Origin: Centrapalus pauciflorus
Lineage: Eukaryota; Streptophyta; Magnoliopsida; Asterales; Asteraceae
DNA: 64,000 nucleotides
NCBI GenBank assembly: GCA_020465985.1
Contig: JAANYP010001767.1
Coordinates: 190,906 to 254,905, forward strand
Direction: 5' to 3'
The notes beneath the pieces were generated by a model. It worked only from the letters and a program-made list of their open reading frames with translations. It was not told the DNA's origin and did no database searches. Below, one piece after another: positions 10,463 through 21,621 of this stretch. Both the position numbers and the translations under genes were made by a program. The first letter of the stretch is position 1. Each line of letters begins with the position of its first letter.

Positions 10463-11036
10463 GTGTCCTTAAAGGTCTAAGACCTTGTATGCCTCACATT
10501 GCTCAAGTTTCTCAGAACAGCTTAGACAGAACAGGTTATGTATATTCTGTACTTAGCCATTTTTTTTGAAATCCTTGAACAGCTTGAACATACAACAGGC
10601 TGAACAAAAACAGTTTACTCGTCCAACCTGCTCTGATGGTTCATTTTTCACTCTGCTCATTCCTTCACACTCATTTACAAGACATTGTCTTGTAACCTGA
10701 TCAGCTATTGAACACAACCTGTTCTTACATAGCTGAACAGGTTGAGGGAATAGCTTGAAGAGTGCACAGCTTGTGATGACCCTGCTCATCACAGGTTTGA
10801 CCAACAGCTTAGACTAACAGTTTTAACTACCTTTCTTCATAATTAAGTTACTTAATTTATGCTTTTATTTAACTTAATTACTGCGGATAATGTGGGTTAC
10901 GTGTGTTAGTGATTAAAAAGGGCTCAAGTGGTCTGACAAACGGTCTGACATGGACAACCATTCCGTTTTCCGTTAACGACTTTTTCAAATCAACCGCCCA
11001 AATGTTTCTCTCTCATACCCACTCACATTCAAATCC
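10463..11036 (+). other. Non-coding spacer between pol and post-pol ORF, element B
   Basis: About 570 bp without coding signal. It holds many CTGTTC/GAACAG hexamers like those in the LTR, then a stretch conserved in D (37800-38030 on the other strand) that leads into the TATA box at 11037. A sequence conserved between copies in a non-coding position suggests regulatory content. Confidence 0.5.
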
Positions 11037-11044
11037 TATAAATA
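11037..11044 (+). promoter_or_regulatory. Internal TATA box before the post-pol ORF, element B
   Basis: TATAAATA lies 105 bp upstream of the ATG at 11149. Downstream are a CT-rich leader and AACCCTAAA (11096-11104), a telo-box-like motif common in plant gene leaders. D has the same TATAAATA (37770-37777, minus strand) with almost identical spacing to its ATG. The layout suggests that the post-pol ORF is transcribed from its own promoter. This is inferred from sequence alone. Confidence 0.55.
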
Positions 11045-11148
11045 CCCCCTACTGTTTCATCTTCGTCTTCCTCACTATTTCCAGAAATCCTCAAGAACCC
11101 TAAATCGACTAAGTGTCTTCTGCTTCTCTAAACCCAAATCCTTCACAA

Positions 11149-14100
11149 ATGGCTCAAAGAAACAATCCCTTTCTTCCAGTGTTTGTTGGCGATGATGTAG
11201 TTAAACATTCGTCAGTAACCACAATGCTGACCATCAAATCCACAAACTACATTGCTAACCTCACTATTCCCAAAAACTATGTTGGGAAAGGTTATGAACA
11301 GATGGTTGAATTCCTCAAAGTTCATCCGTTAAACTATGCTATGACTGCCACTCCTGGTGTCCTGTACCAGGAGATGGTGTACGAGTTTTGGTACACTTGT
11401 GCCTACAACCCTAACACCAAAGTCATCAAAGGGACTATTCTCAATGGGACTCAGACCATTGAGATCACAGTTGATCTTCTCAGGGAGGTTCTTCATCTAC
11501 CAACTGCTGACCCCTATGACATGCCTCAGCCTGAAGATGATCAAATGGGCAATCTGCTACGTTTCTGTGGTGTAGCAGAACCCAAAATCGGAGCAACACT
11601 GTTTAGGAAGGATTTGTCTCCGACCTACAGTTTTCTTTTTGCCTCGTTGGTGATGTGCTTAGGAAGTAAAGTTGGTTCATTCGACCAACTAAGCCGTGAT
11701 GAAGTCCCCATTGTTCTCCAGCTGGTTGATGGGACAACAATCGACATGGCCAAATGGATTTTCCTGAATCTGAGGAACCTGGTCCAACAGGAAAACCGTC
11801 CAGCTGCTGTTCGATACCCCAGGTTTCTAAGCCTCATTTTCAGACACATTTGTGGTGAGCACTTGTACAACTCTCAGCCTTTACTTCATACTGCTGCCTT
11901 CCCTGTAATAGGGAATAGAGTTTTCTACACTGTTGTTCTTCCAAATGTGCCTCCTTTGTCAACACCAATGAGGAGGTTGTTAGGATTGGTGGAAGGACCC
12001 TCTGATGTGAGGATGGATCCAGAAGCTGCTCCAAGAGAAATCCAAAGCCAAGTCCAAACATGTTAAAAGGACCATGGCAGCCACTGAAGCTGGGCCTGTT
12101 CACAAGAAGGCCAAAACAGCTCAGTCTGAGTCTGCACCTTTAGCCTCTGTGGCTGAGGAGGAGCAGGCTCCTCACCCTGGTTCATTCGTTGAACCCGAAG
12201 CCTCTGTGGCTGGTGCCTCTGTGGCACTTGAGACTATGGAATAGGTCAACCCACCTGTTTCTGACCCAGTCTCTAAACCTGTCCAGTCTGAACCTCTCAT
12301 CACCTCTCCACAATCACCCACTTCATCCATCCAATACCAACGCAAATCTCTAGCCAAAAAGAAACCAGCCCCAACAACCAGCTCCTCTGTTCCCTCTCAA
12401 CAGGGTTCAGTTGTAAGAGAAGCCACCCCTGCTGACTCTCTTATTTTGGGAGAAGGTTCAGCACAATTGGAGCCTGCTTCACTCCATCCTGAGTCCACCC
12501 AGAGTCAGCCTAGACCCTCTGGCTCCTCCCAACAGGAGCCAGTTGTACAATCGGAGACAGCCACCTCAACTATTCCAGCCTCTCAACAGGCTGAGCATAT
12601 TGAAAGATAGGAGCCCTCTCCACTCCATATTGAGTCCACAATGTCCCCACCTCAAACTTTCTTACACCCTGAGTCTGCACGAGGTGCCCACACTGCTGGT
12701 ATAGACCAATCAGCAGTTCAGCCTCAAATTTCTGTTCCCCATGATACAGCTGTTCTACACCAAACAGCTGCTGAGGGACCAACAACCCAAGCTGATGAAC
12801 CTCAGGGAACATACCATCGCTTGGGTGAGGCTACTCCTTCTATGCAAACTCCATCAGCAGGTTTTACCACTGCTGACTTTGAAATGCATATCCCATCTCC
12901 CCATGATGAGGTGCTTTTACACCAAGGCACTGCAGAGGGAACACCCACTGGCCTTCATGAAGGTGTTGCAACACAAGCAGCATCTGAAAGGCCCCCAACA
13001 TCAACCCCTTCTCCTGATGATGCAGCTAGAGCCACTGCTGAGGGACCCTTTGATCCCTCCAAGCTGGGCCACATTACTTTTGCCCAGGCTATGGAGCTTC
13101 TCTCAACTGTTCCTCTTCCCTCTCCATCACATCCTCACACACCAGCCTCATCATCTTCTTCTCCATCAACCCAATCTAAACAGTCCACCCATACACCTCC
13201 ATCTCCTAAAGACCTGCCTTTGAAGGATCAGCTTTCCCTGCTGACCAACAAAGTTGGTTCTTTAGAAACCTCTATTTCCTCTCTACCATCTCTTATTTCA
13301 GACTCTGTGTCTGAACAGCTTAAGGGATTCTTTGATCTGTTCAAGGATTCCTTCCCTGCCACTCCACAAACTGATAATTCTCCCCAGCTGCTTGCAATCA
13401 CTACACAGCTGCAAACTGTATCCACATCCATCTCCTTAATTCTTTCACTACAACAGGACTCTGTGTCCTCAATGACAGCTATTTCTCAACAGCTGTCATC
13501 TCTCCTAACTTCTTGCAATTCTACACTTCCTGCTACTCTGGCTAGCTTGAACACACTCATTGGTTCCCTATCCAATTCTGTGTCATCAAACCTTGCTGAT
13601 GTGCAAGATTCTCTAGAACTACATCTTGCCCAGCTTCAAAGTTTGCTGTTCACAGCTTCTGATAGGGAAAAACATTGTTAAGCTGACCTCCCTTGCTGAT
13701 ACCCAATCATCTTCACTTCAAACCTGTCTTTCCCAACTTGCAGAGGTGAAGGACAACTTGGCATTCTTGGTGAATAGCCTTGTTGGACCCAGGCCTGATG
13801 CCAAAACTGCTTGCAAGCCTGATGACTTCGTGTCTTCAGGCAGACCGGGTGTTGAAGGTGCTGGTACATCTCCTTCAAAGGGGGAGAAGTCATCTGCCTC
13901 GAAGACTAAGTCTAAGGGGGAGAAAACTTCTTCTCCTAAGGAGAAATCAGTGCCTGCAATACTCACTGGTCAACCAGCAGGAGCATCTGCAACAGGTACA
14001 ATGGAGGATGCCTCCCACGCTGCTCAGCCTACTCAGGCTGAATCTCCAATCCCTGCTCAGTCTAAGGGGGAGGAACTTATTCCTGAGGGCAGGCCAACCA

Positions 14101-15308
14101 GCAGAAGGAGGCATCTGATTCTAGAAGAAGAAGAGGAGGAGGAGGAGGAAAGTCCTGAAGGTGCTGTCACTACAGCAGCTAAAGGAAAATAAAAAGCTGC
14201 AACTGATCCCCAACAATAGAAAGCAGCAGAGATTATATTTCACACAGCCAGGGCCAAAGAAATGGGTCTTCCTATGCACAAATACTTTGAATTTAGAGAA
14301 GAACAGCTTCAAGCCCTGGAAGCTCTAAGTAAAGAAGAAGAATCTGCCAAAGCTGCTAAGTCTTTTGCACTTCAAGAGGCAAGGAAAGTCAAAATGTCCT
14401 CTCAGGTTGTGCAAAAGAAAATATTGGAAGTTGCTAAGGGGTCAGCAGAAGAGAAGGAAGCAGAAAAAGAAAAGGGTGCTCTGGTCTCAGTGACCAAAAC
14501 TTCAGTGCCCTCTACAAGAGCTCAGTTCCACTTTGACAACCTGGCAAGAAGAAAATTTCAGGATGTTGCTGATAGAAGGCTTGCCAAGGAAGCAATTGTC
14601 AAAGTTGTGCCCATATCAAGAAAAGGTAGTCAATGGAAGTTGAAAATAACCAGAATGGGTGCAACAGGCCCAGAACTAGAAACATATGACTACACTTATG
14701 TTGCACAAATGGGGTACAGAGAATGGATTGAGTTGGCAGTTGCTCTGAGTGCGTCTAAGTCAGAAATTGCTAAGACTGTCGGAGCATATTTCAAGAAGCT
14801 GATGGAGAGAGTGAAAAATCTTGGCCTGATCTCCAAAGAAGTTAGTGAAGGTGTCTATGTGACACAACCAAAAATAAAGGCCAGGAGGACAAGGAAGGAC
14901 TCTGAGGTGGAACTACTCCTCATTTTGATAGAACAAGGTGACTATGCTACTGAAATGAAAGGAGTTGATCACAGCCTGCCTAGTGGAATAGAGTTTGAAG
15001 ATGGCAAGATCATTAAAGAGCCTGAGCTGGGGGCATTCTTTGTAGATCCCTTAACTCATAAGAAATGCTTTCAGAGAGCATCAGATCTATACAAGGTGGA
15101 TCTGAGACAGCTTGTAGCCTTCAGACTTGCAGTTTCATTCAGGCTGTCAAGCAGGTAGAGAGCAGCTATCTGGGATCAGCTCAGAGGCTGTTATGAGAGA
15201 GGTGAACTTGAAGATCCCAAGTTTATGATCATAAGAAGTGAGATTGAAGAACTTGAGGATACTAGAGAGGAACTTGAGAAGATGTTTGAAGGTCCCCCTC
15301 CATTGTAG
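11149..15308 (+). pseudogene. Post-pol ORF of element B, unknown function (about 1,390 codons, broken)
   Basis: ATG at 11149 is chosen over the upstream in-frame GTG because D has the same ATG. Domains in order are: a globular N-terminal domain of about 300 aa (to about 12050) with FLKVHPLNYAM and EMVYEFWYTC; a basic cluster with KKAK near 12100 (nuclear-signal-like); a Pro/Ser/Thr/Gln-rich linker (12100-13200); a Leu-heptad, coiled-coil-like stretch (13250-13690); SKGEK repeats (13870-14080); an acidic Glu run (14125-14150); and a conserved C-terminal domain (14500-15308) with QWKLKITRMGATGPELE. I see no signal peptide or membrane segment. Frameshifts near 12050, 13680 and 14200 and CAG-to-TAG stops at 12242 and 12608 break it. 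The N-terminal domain resembles the family annotated as putative plant transposon protein. The position matches the env-like gene of Sireviruses, but nothing supports an envelope role. Confidence 0.72.
13877..14075 (+). other. Three internal polypurine-tract-like motifs, element B
   Basis: AAAGGGGGAGAAG (13877-13889), AAGGGGGAGAAAA (13914-13926) and AAGGGGGAGGAA (14064-14075) copy the core of the real polypurine tract at 15652. They encode the KGEK/KGEE repeats of the post-pol ORF. Multiple polypurine tracts near the 3' end are a known Sirevirus hallmark. Confidence 0.55.
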
Positions 15309-15661
15309 TGAAGTCCATCTACCATCTGGGTAGGTGAAGAATGGAAGTTGTCCATCAGTTGGACAGGCTTACCATTATTTGCTCCCAACAAAAACAGTCC
15401 AAAATCTGATGTACATTAGTTGTACTTTATTTACATAAGTTGTAATTTTCTCTTTTGCATTAGTTGTAATATACATCAGTACATCAGTTGTACTTTTGTA
15501 AGAACATGTGTTGTTCTATGTAATCAAAAATTAGTGTATGTATAAACTGATCTTTTACTTTATGTTGATGTTGTAACTTTATTTCAACAAATGTACTGTA
15601 AAAATATATAGTGATTTTTGATAAGGCCAGCTTAGACTGGTTATTGCAAATAGGGGGAGAT
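15309..15661 (+). other. 3' untranslated stretch and polypurine tract, element B
   Basis: Non-coding, with repeated 'acatcagttgtac' and 'cattagttgta' type phrases, ending in AGGGGGAGAT (15652-15661) directly before the 3' LTR. The polypurine tract would prime plus-strand DNA synthesis. The same tract borders the LTRs of C and, in reverse orientation, F. Confidence 0.8.
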
Positions 15662-16784
15662 TGTTAGGCACAAAAAGGCCTCAGTCAAACCTGTTCTGCA
15701 TCTGAGGGGGAGATTATTAATCAATCCTATTGATGCTTTTGAAGGTTGAATTTAAGGCCTGTTATACGCCTTATTGAAACCTGAAAATGATTTGCAATAT
15801 CAGCCTGAAGCTGTTCTATGTGTTGCATGTGCTGCAACCAAGGCAGTTTTGCCCATGCTGTTCAGTCTGCTGAACAGGCTGGACAAAAACTGTCTACGCT
15901 GCTCTACACTGGTGAGCAGCTTGGGCAGTTTACAAGTATTCTGTCCTTTGTGAACAGAACCTGTTCTTTGTGAACAGGCTAAACACTTTATGGAATATGT
16001 TTCCAAGTCCTCATGTATTGTATTTGACTACAAGATCAGTTTACAAAGTCGAAGACAAAGTGGAAATCAGAACTGCTCAGCCTGCCCAAGTTGTTCTGTT
16101 ACATGAAGACAAAAGGATATTTGAAAAAGGGTGACAGACCTTTTTCTTATATCAAAATAGGCCTTGACATAGGAAGAAAGACGCAAAGTTGACATTCCTT
16201 ATTTAGTTAAAGCTAATGCAACAGTAGACAAAAGTTCTGCCCACATGAAGACAAGTCTGCTTTTCAGAATGTGCAGAAAAGTTTATGTTGTCTTTTCAAC
16301 AAGACCTTCCCTTTTTCCTTTCGTCCAATGAAGAAGCTTCACTTAGATCCTCTGATTGAGTATAAAAAGAAACTTCCAAGGATTGAAAGATCAAGCCAAA
16401 AAGCTAAGTGCTGAAACCAAGAGTGAACGTGCATTCAAGTGTGTCTTTCATGCATGCAAGTCTGTTTGAATAAAACAGTGCTCAGTGTCTAAGCTGTTCT
16501 TGTTCAAGCTGTTCCTCTGAGTCTTGTAAACACAGTGAGTGATTCTTAGTGAGTGTATTCATTGTAACTAGTTTAAGTCTGTCTTAGACTAGTTAAACAT
16601 ACTGTTGTATCTGTCATCTCAGCTTGAACCTTTTCGCATTCAAGCTCGTTTATAATTAACATTTGTTGATAATACATACAAACATTGAGAAAATTGTGTG
16701 TAGTTATTAAATTGCTGTATTCACCCCCCCCCCCCTCCTCTACAGCTTAAGACTATATACTTGGGATATCTTTTGGGACCTACA
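15662..16784 (+). repeat. Element B 3' LTR
   Basis: TG at 15662 and CA at 16784, followed by target copy AAGTT (16785-16789). TATA box at 16361. A C-tract of about 14 near 16723 is longer than in the 5' copy. Confidence 0.95.
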
Positions 16785-17819
16785 AAGTTCGATCACATAA
16801 CGATGGACTTTGTGAAGAAGCTTCCTACTACTCGAAGACAACATGATTCTATATGGGTCATTGTAGATCGTTTAACCAAAGTCGCTCATTTCATTTCGAT
16901 TCACGAGAATTACTCACTGGAGAAGCTGGCTTAAATGTATATTGACGAGATCGTTACTCGACACGGTGTGCCTATGTCAATCGTTTTTGATCGTGACAGT
17001 AGATTCACTTCGAGGTTCTAGAATGCACTACAAGAAGGTTTGCGCATTAAAGTCAGAATGAGCACAGCGTATCTTCCGCAGCCTAATGGTCAGAGCGAGC
17101 GCACAATCCTTACTCCAGAAGATATAGCGGCAATTGGGATGATTACTTACCCCTTGCAGAGTTTTCTTACAACAAAATCTACCATTCGTCTAATGAAGCA
17201 GCACCTTTTGAAGCCTTATACGGTCGCAAGTGCCGTATACCAACTTGCTGGCATGAAGCTAGTGAAACATCGATCTCCGGTCCCGCGTTACTTCTGCAGA
17301 CTAACGACAAAATCAAAATTATTTGTTGACGCTTTGAAACTGCTTAATCTCGGCAGAAGTCGTATCACGACCAACACCATAAACCTTTAGAATTTCAGAA
17401 AGTTGATTGGGTTGTATTGAATGTCTCACCGATGAAGGGTGTGTTTATATTTGGCAAGCGAGGGAAGTTAGCACCACGATTTGTTTGTCCTTTCAATGTC
17501 ATCGAACGAGTTTGGAGACAATCGTATCTTTTGGACTTTTCGAATTAGGTGTCAAATATTCACCCTGTGTTTCATGTCTCACATTTGAGGATGTGCAAAG
17601 AAGACGAAAGCGAAAAGTGGGCCGATCATCAGAGCTACAAGATCAACGAGAAGCTGCAATGCGATGAGCCTGAGTCTATTTTGGAAACAAAGATGAAAAA
17701 TCTAAGAAATTGAGAAGTAGCAATGGTGTTGGTGCAGTGGAGAACTTCTCATGGAACTTCCCAGACCTGGGAATCTGAACAAGACATGAAGGTTTGCTAT
17801 CCGCATCTGTTTGAGCCTT
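16785..17819 (+). pseudogene. pol: Element A integrase core and C-terminal tail (resumed after B)
   Basis: The core continues the frame broken at 3256: catalytic D in ITMDFVKK, D in VFDRDSRF and E in NGQSERTI. Stops at about 16932 and 17020 and several frameshifts follow. After 17400, alternating frames read VVLNVSPMKGVFIFGKRGKLAPRF (given here as two adjacent pieces, VVLNVSPMKG and VFIFGKRGKLAPRF), then FHVSHLRMC-like text and a tail of WRTSHGTSQTWE type ending near 17819. That tail resembles the chromodomain-like C-terminus of Tekay chromoviruses. It is strongly decayed. Confidence 0.8.
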
Positions 17820-17860
17820 AGCTACTTCGAGGACGAAGTGCAAGCGTGGTGGGCTCATAC
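17820..17860 (+). other. Element A 3' end of internal region, polypurine tract
   Basis: After pol, 'ctacttcgaggacgaagtg' is the usual end of a Tekay internal region, followed by the purine-rich AGCGTGGTGGG just before the LTR start TGTAACACC at 17861. Confidence 0.65.
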
Positions 17861-18622
17861 TGTAACACCTTGCTTTCTAATTTATGCGTTTACGTGACAA
17901 TCTATCTGTGATGATGTAATTTTTAAAGATTAACGTAATTAATTGCTAAATAATTTAATTGAGTAATGGAAATTTATAAATTACTTAATTATACGTAAGT
18001 ACTACTTATAAAGAGGTAAAATTAAAATAAAAATGAGATAAAGGAAAAATGATGAAATATAAGTACCCAAAAGAAATTTTTGATGACTCATTTCACCAAA
18101 ACTCTTATGTCTGCTCTTCCTCTCAAGCTTTCATGGTTTCATATTTAACATCAAGATTCATCATTCTTTTGCAAATAAATTCAAGAACTCAAGCCACGAT
18201 CAAGCAATTTAGCCACAATCAATAAGAATCCAAGGTAATTGATATGTTTAAAAAAGTTCCTTGTACCCATAAAGATGCCTACAGCTTCTATACTCTTTTG
18301 AGCACAAAAATCAGATTTAATTCATAAAATTAATCATAGATTAGTGTTGAAAGTTTGAAATTAAAAACATGCATGTCTAAGTGACGTGCATAATTGTTTA
18401 TTTTAGCATTTTGAGAGCTTAACTCCAATCTTGAAATCAAAGTTCTGAGATTAATAATATGTTGCTGTCGTCCATTCTTTTGTTCATGTTTTAGCAGAGA
18501 AAGGAGTAGGCCAAGAAGGCTTATGGCCTTCGGCCAGGCCTTATGAAAATGTGTGTATGATTGATCATCAAATGCAAGCATCTAACCTCATTTAATCTCC
18601 CTAAATAGCTGTTGGAACAAAG

Positions 18623-19002
18623 CTCTCTCGGTTTGTGTGTGTGTGTGTTTTAACCGAGAAAGGGTGGGAGAAATCTCGGATATGTGTGACCGAGATTTAC
18701 ATAATCTCGGTTATGTGTGTGCCATTTCGGTTACATGTGTAATCACGGATACATATACATAGATCTCGATTAGTATGGCACAATCTCGGATACATTGACA
18801 CATAAATCGCGGTTGTTTGTACAACACAGCAGCCCCTTCCTTTTATTGTGGCAATCTCGGATAGCATCATGAACAGCCCAACACCGTTCTTCTTTTGTTC
18901 TTATCAACCTCGCATACTTATGATGTTTTGACCGAGATTCATTGTGAATCTCAGATTTTGTAGCAGAACAAAAACAACATCGACATATGTGTGTATGTAT
19001 AT

Positions 19003-19099
<97 letters not shown>

Positions 19100-19183
19100 T
19101 ATATAATCTCATACGGAGGGAGGGTATATGTATATTTATATATCAGTCCAACATCAAATCCCTTGTTCCTACACTAATCTCGG
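18623..19183. repeat. Interspersed AATCTCGG motif cluster
   Basis: About fourteen copies of AATCTCGG[AT]TA or close variants in both orientations, for example at 18672, 18690 (reverse), 18703, 18741, 18782, 18853, 18931 (reverse) and 19176. They often sit next to TGTGTG. Spacing is irregular at 10-80 bp, so this is not a simple satellite. Confidence 0.6.
18997..19105. repeat. (TA)n microsatellite
   Basis: Roughly 100 bp of almost pure TA with single interruptions. Translated frames are Tyr-Ile repeats only. Confidence 0.95.
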
Positions 19184-19271
19184 ATGGTTTGTGTGTTCTC
19201 TCAGAAAGGCTAAAACAGTCCATCAGTCTTTCTTTTTATATTTATCTGTGTGCAGTAGAGCCGACATAAAC

Positions 19272-19536
<265 letters not shown>

Positions 19537-20835
19537 ATAAATGTGATGTTGTGTGTGTGTGTCTCGATGTAAGCTGTCAAGCAGAAAGCAATTCCAACAG
19601 CCTTTGTTCTTCCCGTTTTGGATACAAGTGAGATGTTGTGTGTGTATACAGCAAAAAGGCAATAATCACAGCAACCAATTGAGTTTTTTTTATATACTTC
19701 ATGGGCATATAGCATGATCGAATAAACATATATAGCAACATACATTCTATCTAAATTAATACAAGGCATTTTAATCAATTACTTACATATAATTGACATA
19801 TATTTTTAATATATGTGGGAGATTACTATATGTGTGTTCTTGAGTGATTATATATATAAATATATGCTTAAATGTAATTAAGTGGCCATTGGGCATTCTT
19901 AATTATATTTAAAGGCTTTAGAAACTCTTACAATTTTATATATATTCAAACCCATTTTAATTATAAGCTAGTCTTATTGATTTTCTATACACTCTGTAAT
20001 TTACATTACAGACACTTCATTGCACACCAAACATTTAATTAAAGCATATAATTCGGTTATGAGTCCAAGCTAAGTGCCAAATTCTATTAAAGCTTATTTA
20101 AAGAGTCAATGCTTCAGAATCAGAGCGAAGCCATATTGTGCCAAAAAGCTATATTAAAGCCTAGATAAGCCAGTGCTAGCATTAACAGTGTTGCGAGTAA
20201 TAGTTTTTCATGTTTACATGTATTTTATGTAACTGAGACATACTTTGCTTTTATATGCCTTCTTTGACCTCCAATAGAGTTTATTTGAGTGAAGGTGAAC
20301 ACTAAGGTACATGCGGTGCCCAGCTTAGCCAGATCTCATATTTGTTCTATTAATATGCATTATTTACTATTAACTGATTATCCTTTAGCATATTATACAG
20401 TAAGACTTATTTAAGCATTTCTTTGTGAATTTCATGAGCATTTTACATTACTTCAAGCAATTCGGATGCTCACCACTATCCCAAGAATTTATGTGGGTAG
20501 CTATCCCCGCATCGCAGACTGATCATCTGTAAGCGGTAACCCTAGTGGTGGCATCTCTTTTTAGCGTGCATTGTCTCAATTTGTGCAAGCAATCATTCTG
20601 GTAAAAGCAATTAATCTGATGTAAGCATTATTTCTTAGCAGCCTTTATAGGCATATCTATTTTAGCCATATATCTTACATGCATCATGAATTTATATTAT
20701 CTAACTAAGCAATTAGCATATAGTTGCTACTTACAATTTTACAGGCAAAGGTAAAGAGAAAGCTAGACCATCTTCTTAGGTCTTCATTCTGATCAACCCA
20801 GAGGACTTTAGCTCACTATTAAGCTTGTGGTATAG

Positions 20836-21103
20836 TGTTGGGAAATATTCTTAGTATGTCAAGCTGTTAGTTAGATTTCTCAGACTGTTAGTATGTAGTT
20901 GTGTAATTACAAAGTTCAAGCTGTTAGTTGAGTAAGTTCGAGCTGCTAGTTCAAAAGTTCAAGCTGCCAGAGTTAAAAGTTCAAGCTGCTCAAACAGATT
21001 AACAACAGAAAGTGCTGAAATTCAGGAAGTGATTTATATTTGAAGATTCAAGCATATCTACTACCAGAAAAATCAGAGTTCCTCAAGGAAACAAATCAGA
21101 AGG

Positions 21104-21196
<93 letters not shown>

Positions 21197-21546
21197 AGGT
21201 TTTTCTATGTAAGTCTGTACGTGCAAATTTTGTAATCGTGTGCTTCAGTTGTAATTGCTTTCTGATTAAGTTTCTCAAGCCTCTAAGGTTGTAAAACCCT
21301 AAGAATAGTCTGTTTTGTTCGTCTGATCAAACATATTAGAGGTGATTGTAATCAGTGAGTTTGGCAATATATAAGATTTGATTTTTGATTATATTTATGT
21401 GTTATTTATTCTGAAATTTTTTCTTAAAACAATTAAGTGTTATTCCGCAAACTTCTTAATTGGACTTTGATTCAATACAAGGTTATTGGTTTACACTCTG
21501 ATTTAGTCAAACCAGTTAATCTTAGGTAGTGATTTTGATCTTGACA
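20836..21546 (+). repeat. Element C 5' LTR
   Basis: TG at 20836 and CA at 21546, matching 30916-31629. It contains repeated 'aagttcaagctg' phrases near 20910-20995 and a TA microsatellite at 21105-21192. Confidence 0.93.
21105..21192. repeat. (TA)n in element C 5' LTR
   Basis: About 88 bp of TA repeat in the LTR, with a counterpart of about 87 bp in the 3' LTR (31185-31271), so the repeat was present before insertion. Confidence 0.95.
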
Positions 21547-21548
21547 AG

Positions 21549-21561
21549 TGGTATCAGAGCC
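21549..21561 (+). other. Element C primer binding site (initiator Met-tRNA)
   Basis: TGGTATCAGAGCC, two bases after the LTR end, is the canonical initiator-Met-tRNA complement. Confidence 0.9.
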
Positions 21562-21621
21562 ACAGGTTTTTTCTTTGTTTTCAAAGTCATAAACTTTCTT
21601 TTAAATTTTTTTTTTTCTGCA

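Larger units (their letters stand above)
3257..16784 (+). mobile_element. Element B, Ty1/copia (Sirevirus-like) with large post-pol ORF, 13.5 kb
   Basis: A complete LTR-retrotransposon structure: LTRs of 1,129 and 1,123 bp beginning TGTTAGGCAC and ending GGGACCTACA, a primer site, gag, pol in copia order (PR-IN-RT-RH), a long post-pol ORF and a GGGGGAGAT polypurine tract. The 5-bp target duplication AAGTT is perfect. By eye the LTRs differ at roughly two dozen positions plus a 14-bp indel, so the insertion is moderately recent. Multiple frameshifts and stops in gag, pol and the extra ORF make it non-functional. D and F belong to the same family. Confidence 0.95.

Noticed and set aside
11149..15308. 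Calling the post-pol ORF an envelope gene
   Set aside because: The position fits the env-like gene of Sireviruses, but I see no signal peptide, no hydrophobic anchor and no cleavage-like site, while basic, acidic and coiled-coil regions point elsewhere.
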